DNA from: Cardiocondyla obscurior
Lineage: Eukaryota > Arthropoda > Insecta > Hymenoptera > Formicidae
Assembly: GCF_019399895.1 (NCBI RefSeq)
Contig: NC_091876.1
Coordinates: forward strand, 992,001 to 1,056,000
Length of the DNA: 64,000 nt
Reading direction: 5' to 3'
Each line of letters opens with the position of its first letter. The stretch's first letter is position 1. A program made the position numbers and the translations under genes. Under the pieces are notes generated by a model that did not search any database, was not told where the DNA came from, and was given only the letters and a program-made list of their open reading frames with translations. Below, in pieces: positions 48,661-57,847 of this stretch.

Positions 48661-50115
48661 CTATTCTTTTATCGGGGGAAGAGACGAAGTTCCTGCTTGG
48701 TCTTGGAAGCGGACGGTGCGGATGTGGTTTTGATTCGAAGGTGAATGTTGATGTGAGGAGGGGCGCTCTAATGAGGTCGCGTTCTGGCGTGCGCCATTCA
48801 TTTCCGGAACGCGAGCCGCGTTTCCCGTATTCTTGTAATTTTGATTGTCGTTTCCCGAATGTTGTTGTCTATACATTAACTTACGACATTCATTTATAAG
48901 ATGTCCCGGGTTTTTACAATATTGGCATACTTTATCGGTTGGGCTGTTAGGACCTGGTTGACCTGGGATAAGAGGTTTAATAAATGGTGTAGCAGAAGAG
49001 GATGCAATGCGTGTAGGTTCGTTTACACGTCGCTCTGTTTGATTATTGTATCTTTGAGTGAAATCTGAACGCGACGTTGGATTCGGTTTTATAGAAAAAG
49101 TTGATCTTTTGCGGCGATTTTCTGTTTCTAAGGTTTGAGTTAACTGTATCGCGGTGGTTATAGCGTCTTCTAGATTTTCATAATTACCCTCTTATTTTAC
49201 ACGAATCAATAAATCGGGATGTAGTCCGTTAATAAAACTTCCAAGCACTTCGTTATCAATTCTTTCTTCGTCAGCTTGACGCAAAGGACCATATGCATTA
49301 ATTTCTTCATCTATTATAGCAGATCTTAAATTTTTTGTTCTTTCTACGTAGTCAAAAATATTTTCATTTGCAGTCATGAATAAATTTTCTAACTCTCCGC
49401 GATATTGATTAAGCGATTTATTTGGTCCGAAGATTTTCTTTAAATGTGAAGTTAATGACGATAGAAAAAAAAAACTAATGCCTTCTACCGCGGTGAAAGC
49501 GTGTCCCTGCATTTAATTAATTATTAGCTGAATCAGGTAAGGTTCTTGTTGATTTGGTATAAGTCGGAGTGTTTGTTCACAGATTTTTGAAAATTGGAAT
49601 ATTGACATTTTATGCCCGTCGTACCGAGGAATTGTGTCAATTACGTCTTTAAAGCAAATAGGTGAAACTGATTCTGCAGGTAGGCTGTGTCGTACATTGC
49701 GAGGTTCGATGGGAAACGTTTGATTAAGAGGAGGTCCTGGTAATGGAGCAGGAGCGCGGTTAGCAGGTGCTTCGGCAATAGCGTTTACTCGACTCTGAAG
49801 GATATCTAGTTGCTGAGGCAATCTATTTAGATTACTAGTATTCTCGCGTAAAAAAGCAATATCTTGTTGCAAGGAGTTTAATATTCCGCTGAGGCTTTTG
49901 ATGCTAACAGCGGCGTTTCTTTCTTGGTGAAGCGCGACTTCGCGATCGTCTAATTCCCGTTGTCTTACTTTTAAGGTATGCAGCTGTTCTTGTAATTGCT
50001 TTTCTTTGTTGTCTAACCGTTGTTGGAGAAATTCAATTTCGGCATTAGAAGCTTCCCCGGTTTCAGAGGGAGGTTGGGAACCTTGAGAACGAAGACTATA
50101 TTGATTTTGAACCAA
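48661..50115 (-). pseudogene. gag: Gag of retroelement 1, two in-frame stops
   Basis: One frame from about 50,115 to the TAG at 48,661, interrupted by TAA at 49,513 (before 'MQGHAFTAVEG') and TAA at 49,192 (after 'LLIRVK'). The N-terminal part is a glutamine/glutamate-rich coiled coil (residues ~25-65) and a Pro/Ala-rich linker. The capsid region follows ('RYDGHKMSIFQFSKICEQ', 'FGPNKSLNQYRGELENLF', 'FINGLHPDLLIRVK'), then one CX2CX4HX4C knuckle ('CQYCKNPGHLINEC'). No ATG opens the frame; the probable start codon reads TTG, perhaps another decay mutation. Pol lies in the -1 frame relative to the Gag end. Confidence 0.8.
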
Positions 50116-50157
50116 TTTTCTTTTTGAATTATTAACGTTTAAGGCAGAAATCTTCCT

Positions 50158-50175
50158 ATCCCACCGTTGCCACCA
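50158..50175 (-). other. Primer-binding site, tRNA-Leu-like
   Basis: The minus strand reads TGGTGGCAACGGTGGGAT. From memory this pairs with the 3' end of a eukaryotic tRNA-Leu (AAG/TAG type, CCA included) with one mismatch. It lies between the LTR end (50,189) and gag, as a PBS should. tRNA identity is inference. Confidence 0.6.
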
Positions 50176-50188
50176 AAATTACAACCTC

Positions 50189-50960
50189 TGTAACGTCTCG
50201 GCTTATGGATTTAGGGATTTCTAGGGGAAATACTGAAAAGGACCAGAGCGTCGATATTTATTTCTCCACTCTAGGTATCCTAAGGTCTAGGTTGAAGTTG
50301 CTCTTCTTTAGTTTAAGGGGCAATCTGCATGCACCGATTATACCCCGGGATGGCAAGAGCCGTTTCTGCCTTATCATGGGAAGTTAAAAGAATAAATCCT
50401 TTTTATCTTAACATTTATTTTTCTTTCGAAGTACAATTGTTAATGATTTTGTTAAATAATCGGTCGATGGTTTTATTTGGGGGGTTTTCGCCCAAGACTT
50501 CCACTTCGGTATCCGAAGTGGTAAGGTCTATTGTTTCTATTACTCGTGGGGGACGATGAATGGTAATGAAGTGCCTCTTCTGAATACTGAGTATTCGGGG
50601 GCCTCTAGGCTTAGATGGCCCAGGCTGCGGGTCTTTCGGGGCAGTCTTTTCGGGTGCCCCGAACGAACTAAGAGTGTTTCGTTGATTCAGATTATCTTTC
50701 TTAATTCTAATCTTTATCGGTCTCTTTCTTTTATTCCGTTTTTCTTACCTTCACATAATAATCATACACACACACTTACACAATAAATTTACTTATAATC
50801 TAACAAATTCTTCCCTTGTTACATTTTGTGTTTCTCTCCCCCATCCTCCTTTTATTTAATTTTTTATTTCTTACCACCCTTTTTATTATTTTTTATTTTT
50901 TTTTATTTTGGTGTTTTTTTTTCTTATATAAATTTTTTTTTTTTTTTTTTTCTGGGAAGT
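50189..50960 (-). mobile_element. 5' LTR of retroelement 1, outer edge unresolved
   Basis: The inner end reads GACGTTACA on the minus strand (plus: TGTAACGTC at 50,189). AATAAA (minus) lies near 50,262 and a TATAAT-like motif near 50,340. The matching TGTGACGTC start was not found before 50,960, where a short coding tail of something else begins, so the length is uncertain. Minus-strand 'accccccaaataaaacc' near 50,470 is a second purine/pyrimidine landmark. Confidence 0.45.
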
Positions 50961-50964
50961 CTCC

Positions 50965-51117
50965 TTATAGACTAGGAGTACCACTCCCTTGAATTCTATC
51001 GGTATATTCTCCACAACCCATTTTAATGAGTAGTTCTGTTAGATCGCGTTCAGCAAATTCGCTTTCTTGATCAATTTCGAATGAAACAATTGCGCCAAAA
51101 TCAAAGGGTGTTAATTG
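50965..51117 (-). pseudogene. Orphan C-terminal coding tail, 50 codons
   Basis: The minus strand is open from the LTR-like repeat at 51,116 to a TAA at 50,965. It encodes 'TPFDFGAIVSFEI', 'FAERDLTELLIKMGCGEYTD' and ends 'QGSGTPSL'. The composition looks like real protein, and the frame is cut off upstream by the repeat, so it is probably the truncated end of a gene. Not recognised; a SAM-like helical segment is one weak possibility. Confidence 0.3.
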
Positions 51118-51702
51118 TTACGTCAGGATTAGAAATATTTTCTAATAGAAGGATTACCGCTTTTCGGTGATTAAGGAAATGGTTTGAGTGCAGGTAAAGA
51201 GTAGAGAGAGAGAGAGAGGGAGACGCAACTACCAATTCTTGCGTGACGCGTGCAGTACAACGCCACGCGCATAAAGCGCTAGGAATAGATTTGAGTGACA
51301 AAGGTTTGAGTTAGCGCGATTTTTGTTCTTTTGAGGGAAAGAATTTTACTTCTTGTTCCCAGGGAAAGAACCGGAGGTGGTTTCGCAACAGATGGATTTC
51401 AAAGGTTCATTAAAAAAAATGTAGAAATTTTGATTTGCAACATTTAACTTAACATTTATTATAATTAACAGATACAAAATGCAAATAATGCAAATAATAA
51501 ATGTAAAGAAAAAATTATTAATTGATTTAAATTTTTAACATGAGAATACGTAATTTAAACATTTTACTAGACTAATGTTACAAGCGAAATAATAAAAATA
51601 ATAGAGAATAATCATCCATAAGTGTAAGCATTTAAAAAAAAAAAAACAAAAGGTATAAGTGAATATAGGCAGTAAGAACAACGAAATATTTATATATATA
51701 CA
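51116..51702 (+). mobile_element. LTR-like repeat (C), same family as 28,963-29,512
   Basis: TGTTACGTCAGG start and TATATACA end, with the body closely matching copy B: GA microsatellite, 'gcgtgacgcgtg', 'gcgctaggaatagattt' and 'gaaccggaggtggtttcgca'. The TATAAAG of copy B reads CATAAAG here. Flanks taat/agag do not match, so it is not a simple solo LTR, or the ends are slightly wrong. Confidence 0.55.
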
Positions 51703-51795
51703 AGAGGGATTCAATATCCGGTTATTTGATGAAACTACTCAAGATCGATCTCAATGATCTCCGAGATCTTAACCGTCGCTCTGGGGAAGACCCGA

Positions 51796-52416
51796 TCAAT
51801 TAACCTGATCGGAGCAAGGAAAGGGTGTTCCACCCCAGGATAAAAAAATGAGGATGTTCTGGTCAGGAGATGCCCTGCTGGCCTTACTCCTGATCTCCTC
51901 AGGATCAAAGGAGTCAGGGCCTATGGTGAAGGCCCTTTCGGGGACGGGATCCGTCCACGGAGAGCAAGTCCTCCGGAGGAGCTCGAGGAGAGGATCTATG
52001 ATCGCTCTGGGTTCCTCTTGTCCGCCGAGGAACTCCACGCTCGGGGCGGGGGAGGGAGAAGGCTCTGGGCCGTCAGACTCTTGCCAAAAGACGGTATCGT
52101 CATCAGCAATGGAGTCGACCTCCTCAGGCTCCTCAGGATGAGGAATCGGGGACGGAATCGGAGAGGAGCATGCTCTAAGTGCAGCTCCCGGAGAATGAAT
52201 CGAGATGTCCGGAGAATAGGAAGGAGTCGTAGGGCGGAACTGCTCCAAATCAGGCTCTGACTCGGTCGCATTGACGCTATTTTTCGGCGTATCCGGAGAA
52301 GGGGAGTTCCTATGTTCTTCGACGTTCAGAGGAACTTCTTCAGGAGCCGGCGAAGTCGGGGAGCTGGGGTTGAGGGGACCACGACCTCTCTCCTCTTCTT
52401 CGGGGAGGGTCAGTTG
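51796..52416 (-). CDS. Hypothetical proline/acid-rich protein, no clear start
   Basis: Open for 206 codons on the minus strand between stops, without an in-frame ATG; an alternative TTG lies at 52,248. Composition is Pro/Ser/Glu-rich with 'PEEEERGRGPLNPSSP', 'SPSPAPSVEFLGGQ', then 'IDPLLELLRRTCSPW' and 'FLSWGGTPFPCSDQ'. The clean frame and coding-like bias suggest a real or recently dead exon of a transposable element, possibly a Gag-like N-terminus, but no family is recognised. It lies outside the LTR at 52,959. Confidence 0.3.
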   Translation of the reverse strand, partial: QLTLPEEEERGRGPLNPSSPTSPAPEEVPLNVEEHRNSPSPDTPKNSVNATESEPDLEQFRPTTPSYSPDISIHSPGAALRACSSPIPSPIPHPEEPEEVDSIADDDTVFWQESDGPEPSPSPAPSVEFLGGQEEPRAIIDPLLELLRRTCSPWTDPVPERAFTIGPDSFDPEEIRSKASRASPDQNILIFLSWGGTPFPCSDQVN

Positions 52417-52958
52417 TTATCTTCCTGGCGCCGCCGCGAATAAATATTGTATAAAGAAGGACCGGATAAGGCCCCTCAGATTCCGAATTTGCCGATTTCG
52501 GCGAGCCCGGCTTTTCTTTAGAGTTCTTAAGTTCGATGATTCCACTAAAAAGGATTTTATTTTAATGAATTAAATTAATAAATGAATCTTGGAGGAGAAT
52601 ATGGCGGGGCATCACGTCTCACAGCTCCTTTCGGATCTCCCTGCTGCCACCCCAAGTTTCTCTGGCTCCTCAAGCCGAATGGAGCCTTACTCAAGTCAAG
52701 GTTTTGATAGTCACCATTTACTGGCGGCATATCGCAACCTCCGACAAAAGGAAGCCCGCTAGATAGGCTGAGGCACCCGAAAAAACGAGAGGATTCGAGG
52801 GAGAGATAACGAAATAATTAAGCGTGAGCGGCACCCCGACTATTCCCTCAATCTTCATTTTTTACATATATGAATATATGAATACAAATCAAATAAAACT
52901 ATTTAGTGGAACCGTTCAAAGGAAAAAGGGGAATAAATAAATGATAGCACTTACTACT
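52417..52958. other. No gene recognised
   Basis: Contains 'cggatctccctgctgccacc' (about 52,634-52,653), which on the minus strand resembles the tRNA-Leu-like PBS of retroelement 1 with several mismatches; possibly a decayed PBS. Otherwise nothing supported. It flanks the 3' LTR of retroelement 2. Confidence 0.35.
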
Positions 52959-53862
52959 TGTTGTCTTCAAATTCACTCGGATGAGATCTCGAGATGTTTC
53001 CTTTATTTCGCCCACACAAGATGATCACAAACACTTAAAGATTTTTGAAACAACTGAGCAACTGAGTAATTTAAGTTTTTAGAACAGAATTGAGAGCGAG
53101 CGTCGTCGGGACGCTCGGTTTTATAAGCTCGGAAAAGGGGAGGACCAGCGCCAGATTCTAAGTCTTATCCGAATTTTGAATTCTATTCGTTAGGCTTATT
53201 CCTCCACTTTTCCGTCTTCACAATTATTGGTCGCCCTTCTTAATTTTCTAAGTTTTCGCCCTTAGTTTCTAATTTTTGGTGAGGAGTTCCCGATATCTAT
53301 TGGTCCAGGAGAAAATGTTTATGAGCTCCCCTCTACATGGTTTTAGCCCTTCCAAGCTTCCAGATAACAGATTCGAAAAAGCTTTAGGTAACTCTTTTTT
53401 TACCGGCAGCGTGCAATTGCTGCCTGAGTTTTATAGTTTCCAGCCGCGTATCCCAATTTTTATTATTACAGGCTTTTTGCCTCCTTTTTTCTAATCCCTA
53501 GGATCCGCGGCGAAATTTGATTTTACTGAATTGTTTTTCTTCCAGAATTTCCCTCGTGTTCCGCCAGACATTTATTATTAGTTTAAGATATTCCAAGTCC
53601 TTCCGAGCTATTAATGTTTTATGAATATTTTGACAAATCCTTTCGTTTCGATTTTTTTATATTCCACATCTGTTGCACAATTGTTTTTGGTTCCTTCTTT
53701 TATTTTATACATCTGGCGATTCAGGATATTCCGTCAGTTAGAATTATTTTTTCTGGAAACTTAGAACCGTCTCCTTTGATCCCAATACATTCGGTATACT
53801 TTTGCTATCTACTTTATCTACCATGTGTCGGAAAAGGAGATGTGGAGTTACAGGACGTAACA
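52959..53862 (-). mobile_element. 3' LTR of retroelement 2, ~904 bp
   Basis: The minus strand begins TGTTACGTCC right after a G6 polypurine tract and ends GACAACA at 52,959. It contains TTATAAAA (53,119-53,126), a start-like 'GACGACGCTCGCTCTC', and AATAAA (53,002-53,007) about 110 bp further. The order U3-TATA-R-polyA-U5 is complete. The 5' LTR is beyond the window, so identity between LTRs cannot be judged. The plus-strand frames in it have no domain. Confidence 0.65.
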
Positions 53863-53873
53863 CCCCCCGACTT
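53863..53873 (-). other. Polypurine tract of retroelement 2
   Basis: The minus strand reads 'aagtcgggggg' directly before the LTR start TGTTACGTCC, the same arrangement as at 39,899. Confidence 0.6.
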
Positions 53874-54695
53874 AGACAAATGTTGGGGTAGGTTACACAA
53901 CATTTGCATAGACAAAAATATCTCCTTTTTTCGACACTTCGCATTTTTTTTTTTTATTTTTATTCTATTGATTATTACGTAAATGAATCCTTTTGAATAA
54001 ATGTATATATATATATGTGATTATGTTTTCGTATATGTATATTTAACATAATTTATTTTAAGTAATTTTTAGAAAAAGATTTTTTTTTTATTTTTATAAG
54101 GTAACTACAGGGTAGGTTTTTATTTTTATTTTATTCCCTGCACGTGTTCGGTTAGCTTGCATGTGACGTGAAGGTTGGGACTTTCTCTTGATGGAAAGAG
54201 TTTTGAATGGTTCGATTTATGATTTCAAACATTCCTGGACCATCTTAGCTCGAGGGAGACCGTGCAGTATCTTTATTACTTACACGTTTGAATCTCGTTC
54301 CTCAATAGGTCCTTCAGGTACCTCGGTCAATTTCGTCAAACATGTGGAGGATAATTTTATTTATTCGTCCATAACCTTCTTGTAGCATTCCGCCGGCACG
54401 CGTCTGTTTCCCACCACTCTCCTTGAGTGGCGGTATTATTCCCTTTCTTTCCCCCTGCAGTCCCTTATATTATTTTCAAAAATAAAAATATTTTTTTTTT
54501 TCAACTAATCTATTTATTTTACGTCATTATATATATATATATATATATTTATATATGTGTACAATATAAAATTTTTTTTTTTTTTTCAAATATTTTATAC
54601 CTAAGATTATTTGAAAAAGATTGATACTTCTTAAAGGAAAGTAAGAGATACAGGAAAAGAGAAATTAAAAATTTTACAATTCTAAGGAATGCTTA

Positions 54696-54740
<45 letters not shown>

Positions 54741-54869
54741 AAAGGTATAATTGATTACCATATACTTAATATTAAAGGCCTTAGCTTATTGACAATGTAA
54801 CATGTGATTACGATTATATATGTAAAACTAAGGGAAAGAATAAAATAAGAAAATGATAATAATGATAAC
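53874..54869 (-). other. 3' untranslated region of retroelement 2
   Basis: About 1 kb between the Tudor ORF stop and the polypurine tract. It holds (TA)n near 54,530-54,550, T-runs, and a long T tract at about 54,700-54,733 (A on the element strand). A 46-codon minus frame near 54,330-54,470 has no recognised domain. No gene supported. Confidence 0.5.
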
Positions 54870-55571
54870 TTAAATTTTAATTTGGCTTGGGAACCGTATG
54901 CGACGCATTGTGGGTTTTTGCTCCACGTTATTCAGTCCCAATTTATAGTTAATTAGCACGCTTGTGCTTTTGTAGGCAGCCCCTGCAGCCTCCAAAATGT
55001 TCGCCAAATTTCGGATTAATAGGTCTCCTTTCTTCCTGATGGAGAAATCTACTTCAGCGAATTCGCCCCAACAGGCCCGACGAATTGAAATCCGCCCCCA
55101 CTGCTTCTCTATCAGTAGCCGGACTAGAGCGATGTCCCGCTCGGTCCACCCAGATGGGTCGGTGGGCTTGACGCCGTGTATCCCACATGGTACAGCTTGC
55201 CACGGCTGTTCCATGAATCGCTCTTCTAGGCGACAACAATCGAATTTTCGCCTATGGATTTTTCGCCCCCAATCTCGCAGATGGATCGTGACGTCGGTAT
55301 GTGACGTTACCTCCGTCACGATCCCTCTCTGCCACCGTCCCTTCTCCTTGACGGCGACCAGCGTTCCCTCTTCTACGCAGTCCGGCGCTAGCGTGAGGTT
55401 TTTCCCTATGCGGGTCATCCGTAGCGTCAAGTACTTGAGGAGCTCGTTCAGCTCTCCCTCTCCGTTCTTGAGTTTCACCCAGAAGAGGGTCGGCGACTCA
55501 ACTTCTAGTACCTGCACCTCAAGCGGAGAGCGGGTCAGCTGGTCCGTATCGATGCACGAAACAGTTGCCAT
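54870..55571 (-). CDS. Extended Tudor-domain accessory protein
   Basis: 233 codons from ATG, intact, 240 bp after env on the same strand and before the polypurine tract. Residues ~14-50 give the Tudor lead-in ('VQVLEVESPTLFWVKL'). The barrel follows: 'GTLVAVKEKGRWQRGIVTEV' (~71-90), then 'IHLRDWG' (~97-103), equivalent to the DYG/DWG turn. The 'PWQAVPCGIHGVKP' motif (~126-139) matches the Pro-x-Gln-Ala-x-x-Cys signature of extended Tudor domains, with SN-like sequence behind it. Such domains bind symmetrically dimethylated arginines on PIWI proteins in germline granules. Capture from a host TDRD-type gene and interference with, or use of, the piRNA pathway are inference. Confidence 0.85.
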   Translation of the reverse strand: MATVSCIDTDQLTRSPLEVQVLEVESPTLFWVKLKNGEGELNELLKYLTLRMTRIGKNLTLAPDCVEEGTLVAVKEKGRWQRGIVTEVTSHTDVTIHLRDWGRKIHRRKFDCCRLEERFMEQPWQAVPCGIHGVKPTDPSGWTERDIALVRLLIEKQWGRISIRRACWGEFAEVDFSIRKKGDLLIRNLANILEAAGAAYKSTSVLINYKLGLNNVEQKPTMRRIRFPSQIKI

Positions 55572-55573
55572 TT

Positions 55574-55629
55574 TTTCTTCTTTCTTTGTTCTTCTTTCTT
55601 TCTTCTTCTTACTTCTTTCTTCTTGCTCT
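55574..55629 (-). promoter_or_regulatory. Splice acceptor and GAAGAA tract before the Tudor ORF
   Basis: On the minus strand 'cattttgttttag' (AG at 55,628-55,629) is followed by about 50 bases of GAAGAA/GAAAGA purine repeats ending at the Tudor ATG. This resembles an acceptor plus exonic splicing enhancer, giving the ORF its own spliced message. The purine run could alternatively act as a second polypurine tract. Confidence 0.45.
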
Positions 55630-55812
55630 AAAACAAAATGTTCCTTTAATAATAAAGAAAAGATATTCCAATTGTTGTTTAAAAGATTCTATAGGAATAA
55701 ATTGTAAAGAAAATGAAAGGTTGTTGCGTGTACGGAAATACACGAGGTAAATTCAGTCATGAAGGAAAATCTGTTGCATGTATGGAATTACATGTAGTAT
55801 GATTAAAGTTTT

Positions 55813-57822
55813 TTAGTGTCTTAGTTGTAGAGAATAAGTTGCATTCTCTCGGGCTGGAAGAAGAGGATAATGTCGTTCCTGTTCCTCCTCATGATTCATT
55901 TCAGGTTCTTCAATAGGAGGCAATTCATTTTTTTGTTGTTTTTCAATCTCTGGCTCAGGCATTTTCGGTGCGCTTGGTTTTTCATATTTTTGTCTCTTTT
56001 CTCCTAAGTGTAATAATAGTTGTGTTAGTGAGTCCCAGATGGCTCCGATTAAATACAGAGACCATCCGTATACCGTATGCAGCGCGTACCCATGAACGAG
56101 AGTGTCGAGAATTAATTTAACTCCGCGAATGCACAGGAATATTCCTAGCATTCCGGCGCTGATATTTCCGAAAACCAAAAATTTACTCCACATTTTATTC
56201 CATGCGGAGGTTGCTACTTTTTCTATTGATGCCTCGTCCATGAGATTAGAAATTAATCCTCCATGTATCGTTGTAGGTTCTCCCATTACTCCCCTTGCTA
56301 CTGTATTAAGTAGCGCAGGTCGTTCTGCGGGGAACATTATGTGATCTCTTAGATGTTCGAGATCTTTTTCGCTGTAAATTCCGCTGGCTGCAAGTGATCC
56401 TGGATTTGTATAATGCCATGTTGGTTTAGTCATAGGCTTTATTGTGGTGGGGGGTAAGGTTCGTTCCGGTGTGGGTATCATTCGATACCAGCCGTCGTTT
56501 AAGAAATACATAGGAGGTATTACTCTATTGCATGAGATTTGAGTTCCGGTTCTGGTTAATATATGAGTTCGTGGTGATAAGAAATATGTCTCGTTATTTT
56601 TAAGTACTGGCAATTCGGAATAACATTCTTTTATATGTTGAATTTTTACATCGACAGGTGTACATTTTATTATGTGTACAACTTCTCCGGAGATAACAGC
56701 CATATATCCAGGCCCTTTCATTATTTGATATGCAAATTCGTCAGGTGAATTTACTGCGATACTTAATGCATTTTTCAATACTTGTTGTTCTAAATTGCAG
56801 CGTTGTTTTAGTACGTCTCGATATAATGAATTCATTTGCGAGCGGATATGTTTTTCTACGTATACAAATTTTGAGTTTACATAAGTAAATATGTCTAAAT
56901 TTTCGACGGATAATGGTCGCTTTTGTGCAAATGAATCTCCTTTCGTGGTTTCCAAAATTAATAATTTAGGATGCTCGGTTTTTGTCAAAGTATATCCACA
57001 TAACGGTTCTTCTCCTGTCTTGGTTAATGCGAATGTTATATCATGCGTAGATAATGAATATACTACTTGCGGTTTTTCGTAGAGTGTATCGAGCATTCGG
57101 TTTGCATATCCTTCATATAAAATATCGTAGTTATTAAATTTGCAATAATCGGTCGGTAATGTTTGCCAGAATGTGTAACCCCCATCGATATCGATGCAAT
57201 TATTATCTGTATAAGTACATACAGTTCCTGATCTTAAGCGAATCTGATTCGCCTCCAAATTAACAGTAGCTTGATGAGTAATTAAAGTAATTGTTATTAT
57301 GGCTTGTACAACAACATTGTCCCAGCTTCCGTAAGGGTCCGAATAATAACTGCCGGAACAATGTCCGTCGGTACTTGCAGTTCCTGCAAGCGTAATCGGT
57401 CGCATTACCGTTTGATTTACTTTTAATCCGTAAACGTGATTATATGTTGAGAATGAGAATGATCCTGTTGCGTGCATTTTCTTGCATTGATCGACTGTAG
57501 TCTCGAAAATATATTCGGCTTGCCCGTTGGCTACTGTTGAAATATGTGAGTGCATTCCGCAATGGTATACATTTCGATTTATTGAAACTTTACACTGTAT
57601 TACAGGTATTCCCTCGAATTTAGATAATTGCAGCAGTTGTATGTAGGTTCGGTCTACCTGAGGCTGTGTTAACGGTATATTACAGTTTTCAACGTCCAGT
57701 AACGATAAGGTTGTGATATTTAAATTCGCCGATCCACAATCATAACCGATTATCCCGTATGTTTTTTTAGTAATATATGCTAAGATGACCGTGACAACAA
57801 TCCATTTAAATCTCGAATCCAT
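55813..57822 (-). CDS. env: Envelope glycoprotein of retroelement 2
   Basis: 669 codons from ATG, intact. A signal-like hydrophobic stretch (residues 8-22) precedes 'IIGYDCGS' at about 24-31. The ectodomain has some 20 cysteines and segments shared with the element 1 protein ('CGMHSHIS' at 88, 'YSDPYGSWDN' at 160, 'CGYTLTKTEHPKL' at 275, 'IFTYVNSKFVYVEKHI' at 311, 'MKGPGYMAV' at 368), with NXS/T sites at 35, 136 and 410. Membrane region ~548-600, then a long Pro/Glu tail ending 'YPLLPARENATY'. It would make the element infectious between cells. The fold looks like captured negative-strand RNA-virus glycoproteins, not a baculovirus F or gp64 type; this is inference. Confidence 0.85.
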   Translation of the reverse strand: MDSRFKWIVVTVILAYITKKTYGIIGYDCGSANLNITTLSLLDVENCNIPLTQPQVDRTYIQLLQLSKFEGIPVIQCKVSINRNVYHCGMHSHISTVANGQAEYIFETTVDQCKKMHATGSFSFSTYNHVYGLKVNQTVMRPITLAGTASTDGHCSGSYYSDPYGSWDNVVVQAIITITLITHQATVNLEANQIRLRSGTVCTYTDNNCIDIDGGYTFWQTLPTDYCKFNNYDILYEGYANRMLDTLYEKPQVVYSLSTHDITFALTKTGEEPLCGYTLTKTEHPKLLILETTKGDSFAQKRPLSVENLDIFTYVNSKFVYVEKHIRSQMNSLYRDVLKQRCNLEQQVLKNALSIAVNSPDEFAYQIMKGPGYMAVISGEVVHIIKCTPVDVKIQHIKECYSELPVLKNNETYFLSPRTHILTRTGTQISCNRVIPPMYFLNDGWYRMIPTPERTLPPTTIKPMTKPTWHYTNPGSLAASGIYSEKDLEHLRDHIMFPAERPALLNTVARGVMGEPTTIHGGLISNLMDEASIEKVATSAWNKMWSKFLVFGNISAGMLGIFLCIRGVKLILDTLVHGYALHTVYGWSLYLIGAIWDSLTQLLLHLGEKRQKYEKPSAPKMPEPEIEKQQKNELPPIEEPEMNHEEEQERHYPLLPARENATYSLQLRH

Positions 57823-57824
57823 CT
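57823..57824 (-). promoter_or_regulatory. Splice acceptor abutting env ATG
   Basis: The minus strand reads 'attatattttcag' directly followed by ATG of env. The AG is contiguous with the start codon, so env is evidently expressed from a spliced RNA. It lies only 26 bp after the pol stop. Confidence 0.7.
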
Positions 57825-57847
57825 GAAAATATAATATTTTTTTATTC

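Larger units (their letters stand above)
39645..50960 (-). mobile_element. Retroelement 1: Ty3/Gypsy-type with env and five accessory ORFs
   Basis: Read on the minus strand: 5' LTR, tRNA-Leu-like primer-binding site, gag, -1-frame pol (PR-RT-RNase H-IN), five small Cys-rich ORFs, env, polypurine tract and 3' LTR start. The PR-RT-RH-IN order defines Ty3/Gypsy. gag, pol and env all contain stops or frameshifts, so this copy is dead, but the five accessory ORFs are open. The outer 5' LTR edge is unresolved. Confidence 0.8.

Noticed and set aside
54997..55707. 236-codon plus-strand frame opposite the Tudor ORF
   Set aside because: Antisense shadow; the minus frame has a recognisable domain and the correct element context.
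55813..57822. Assigning env to the baculovirus F or gp64 group
   Set aside because: No furin-site/fusion-peptide layout of F proteins was seen and the conserved segments differ.
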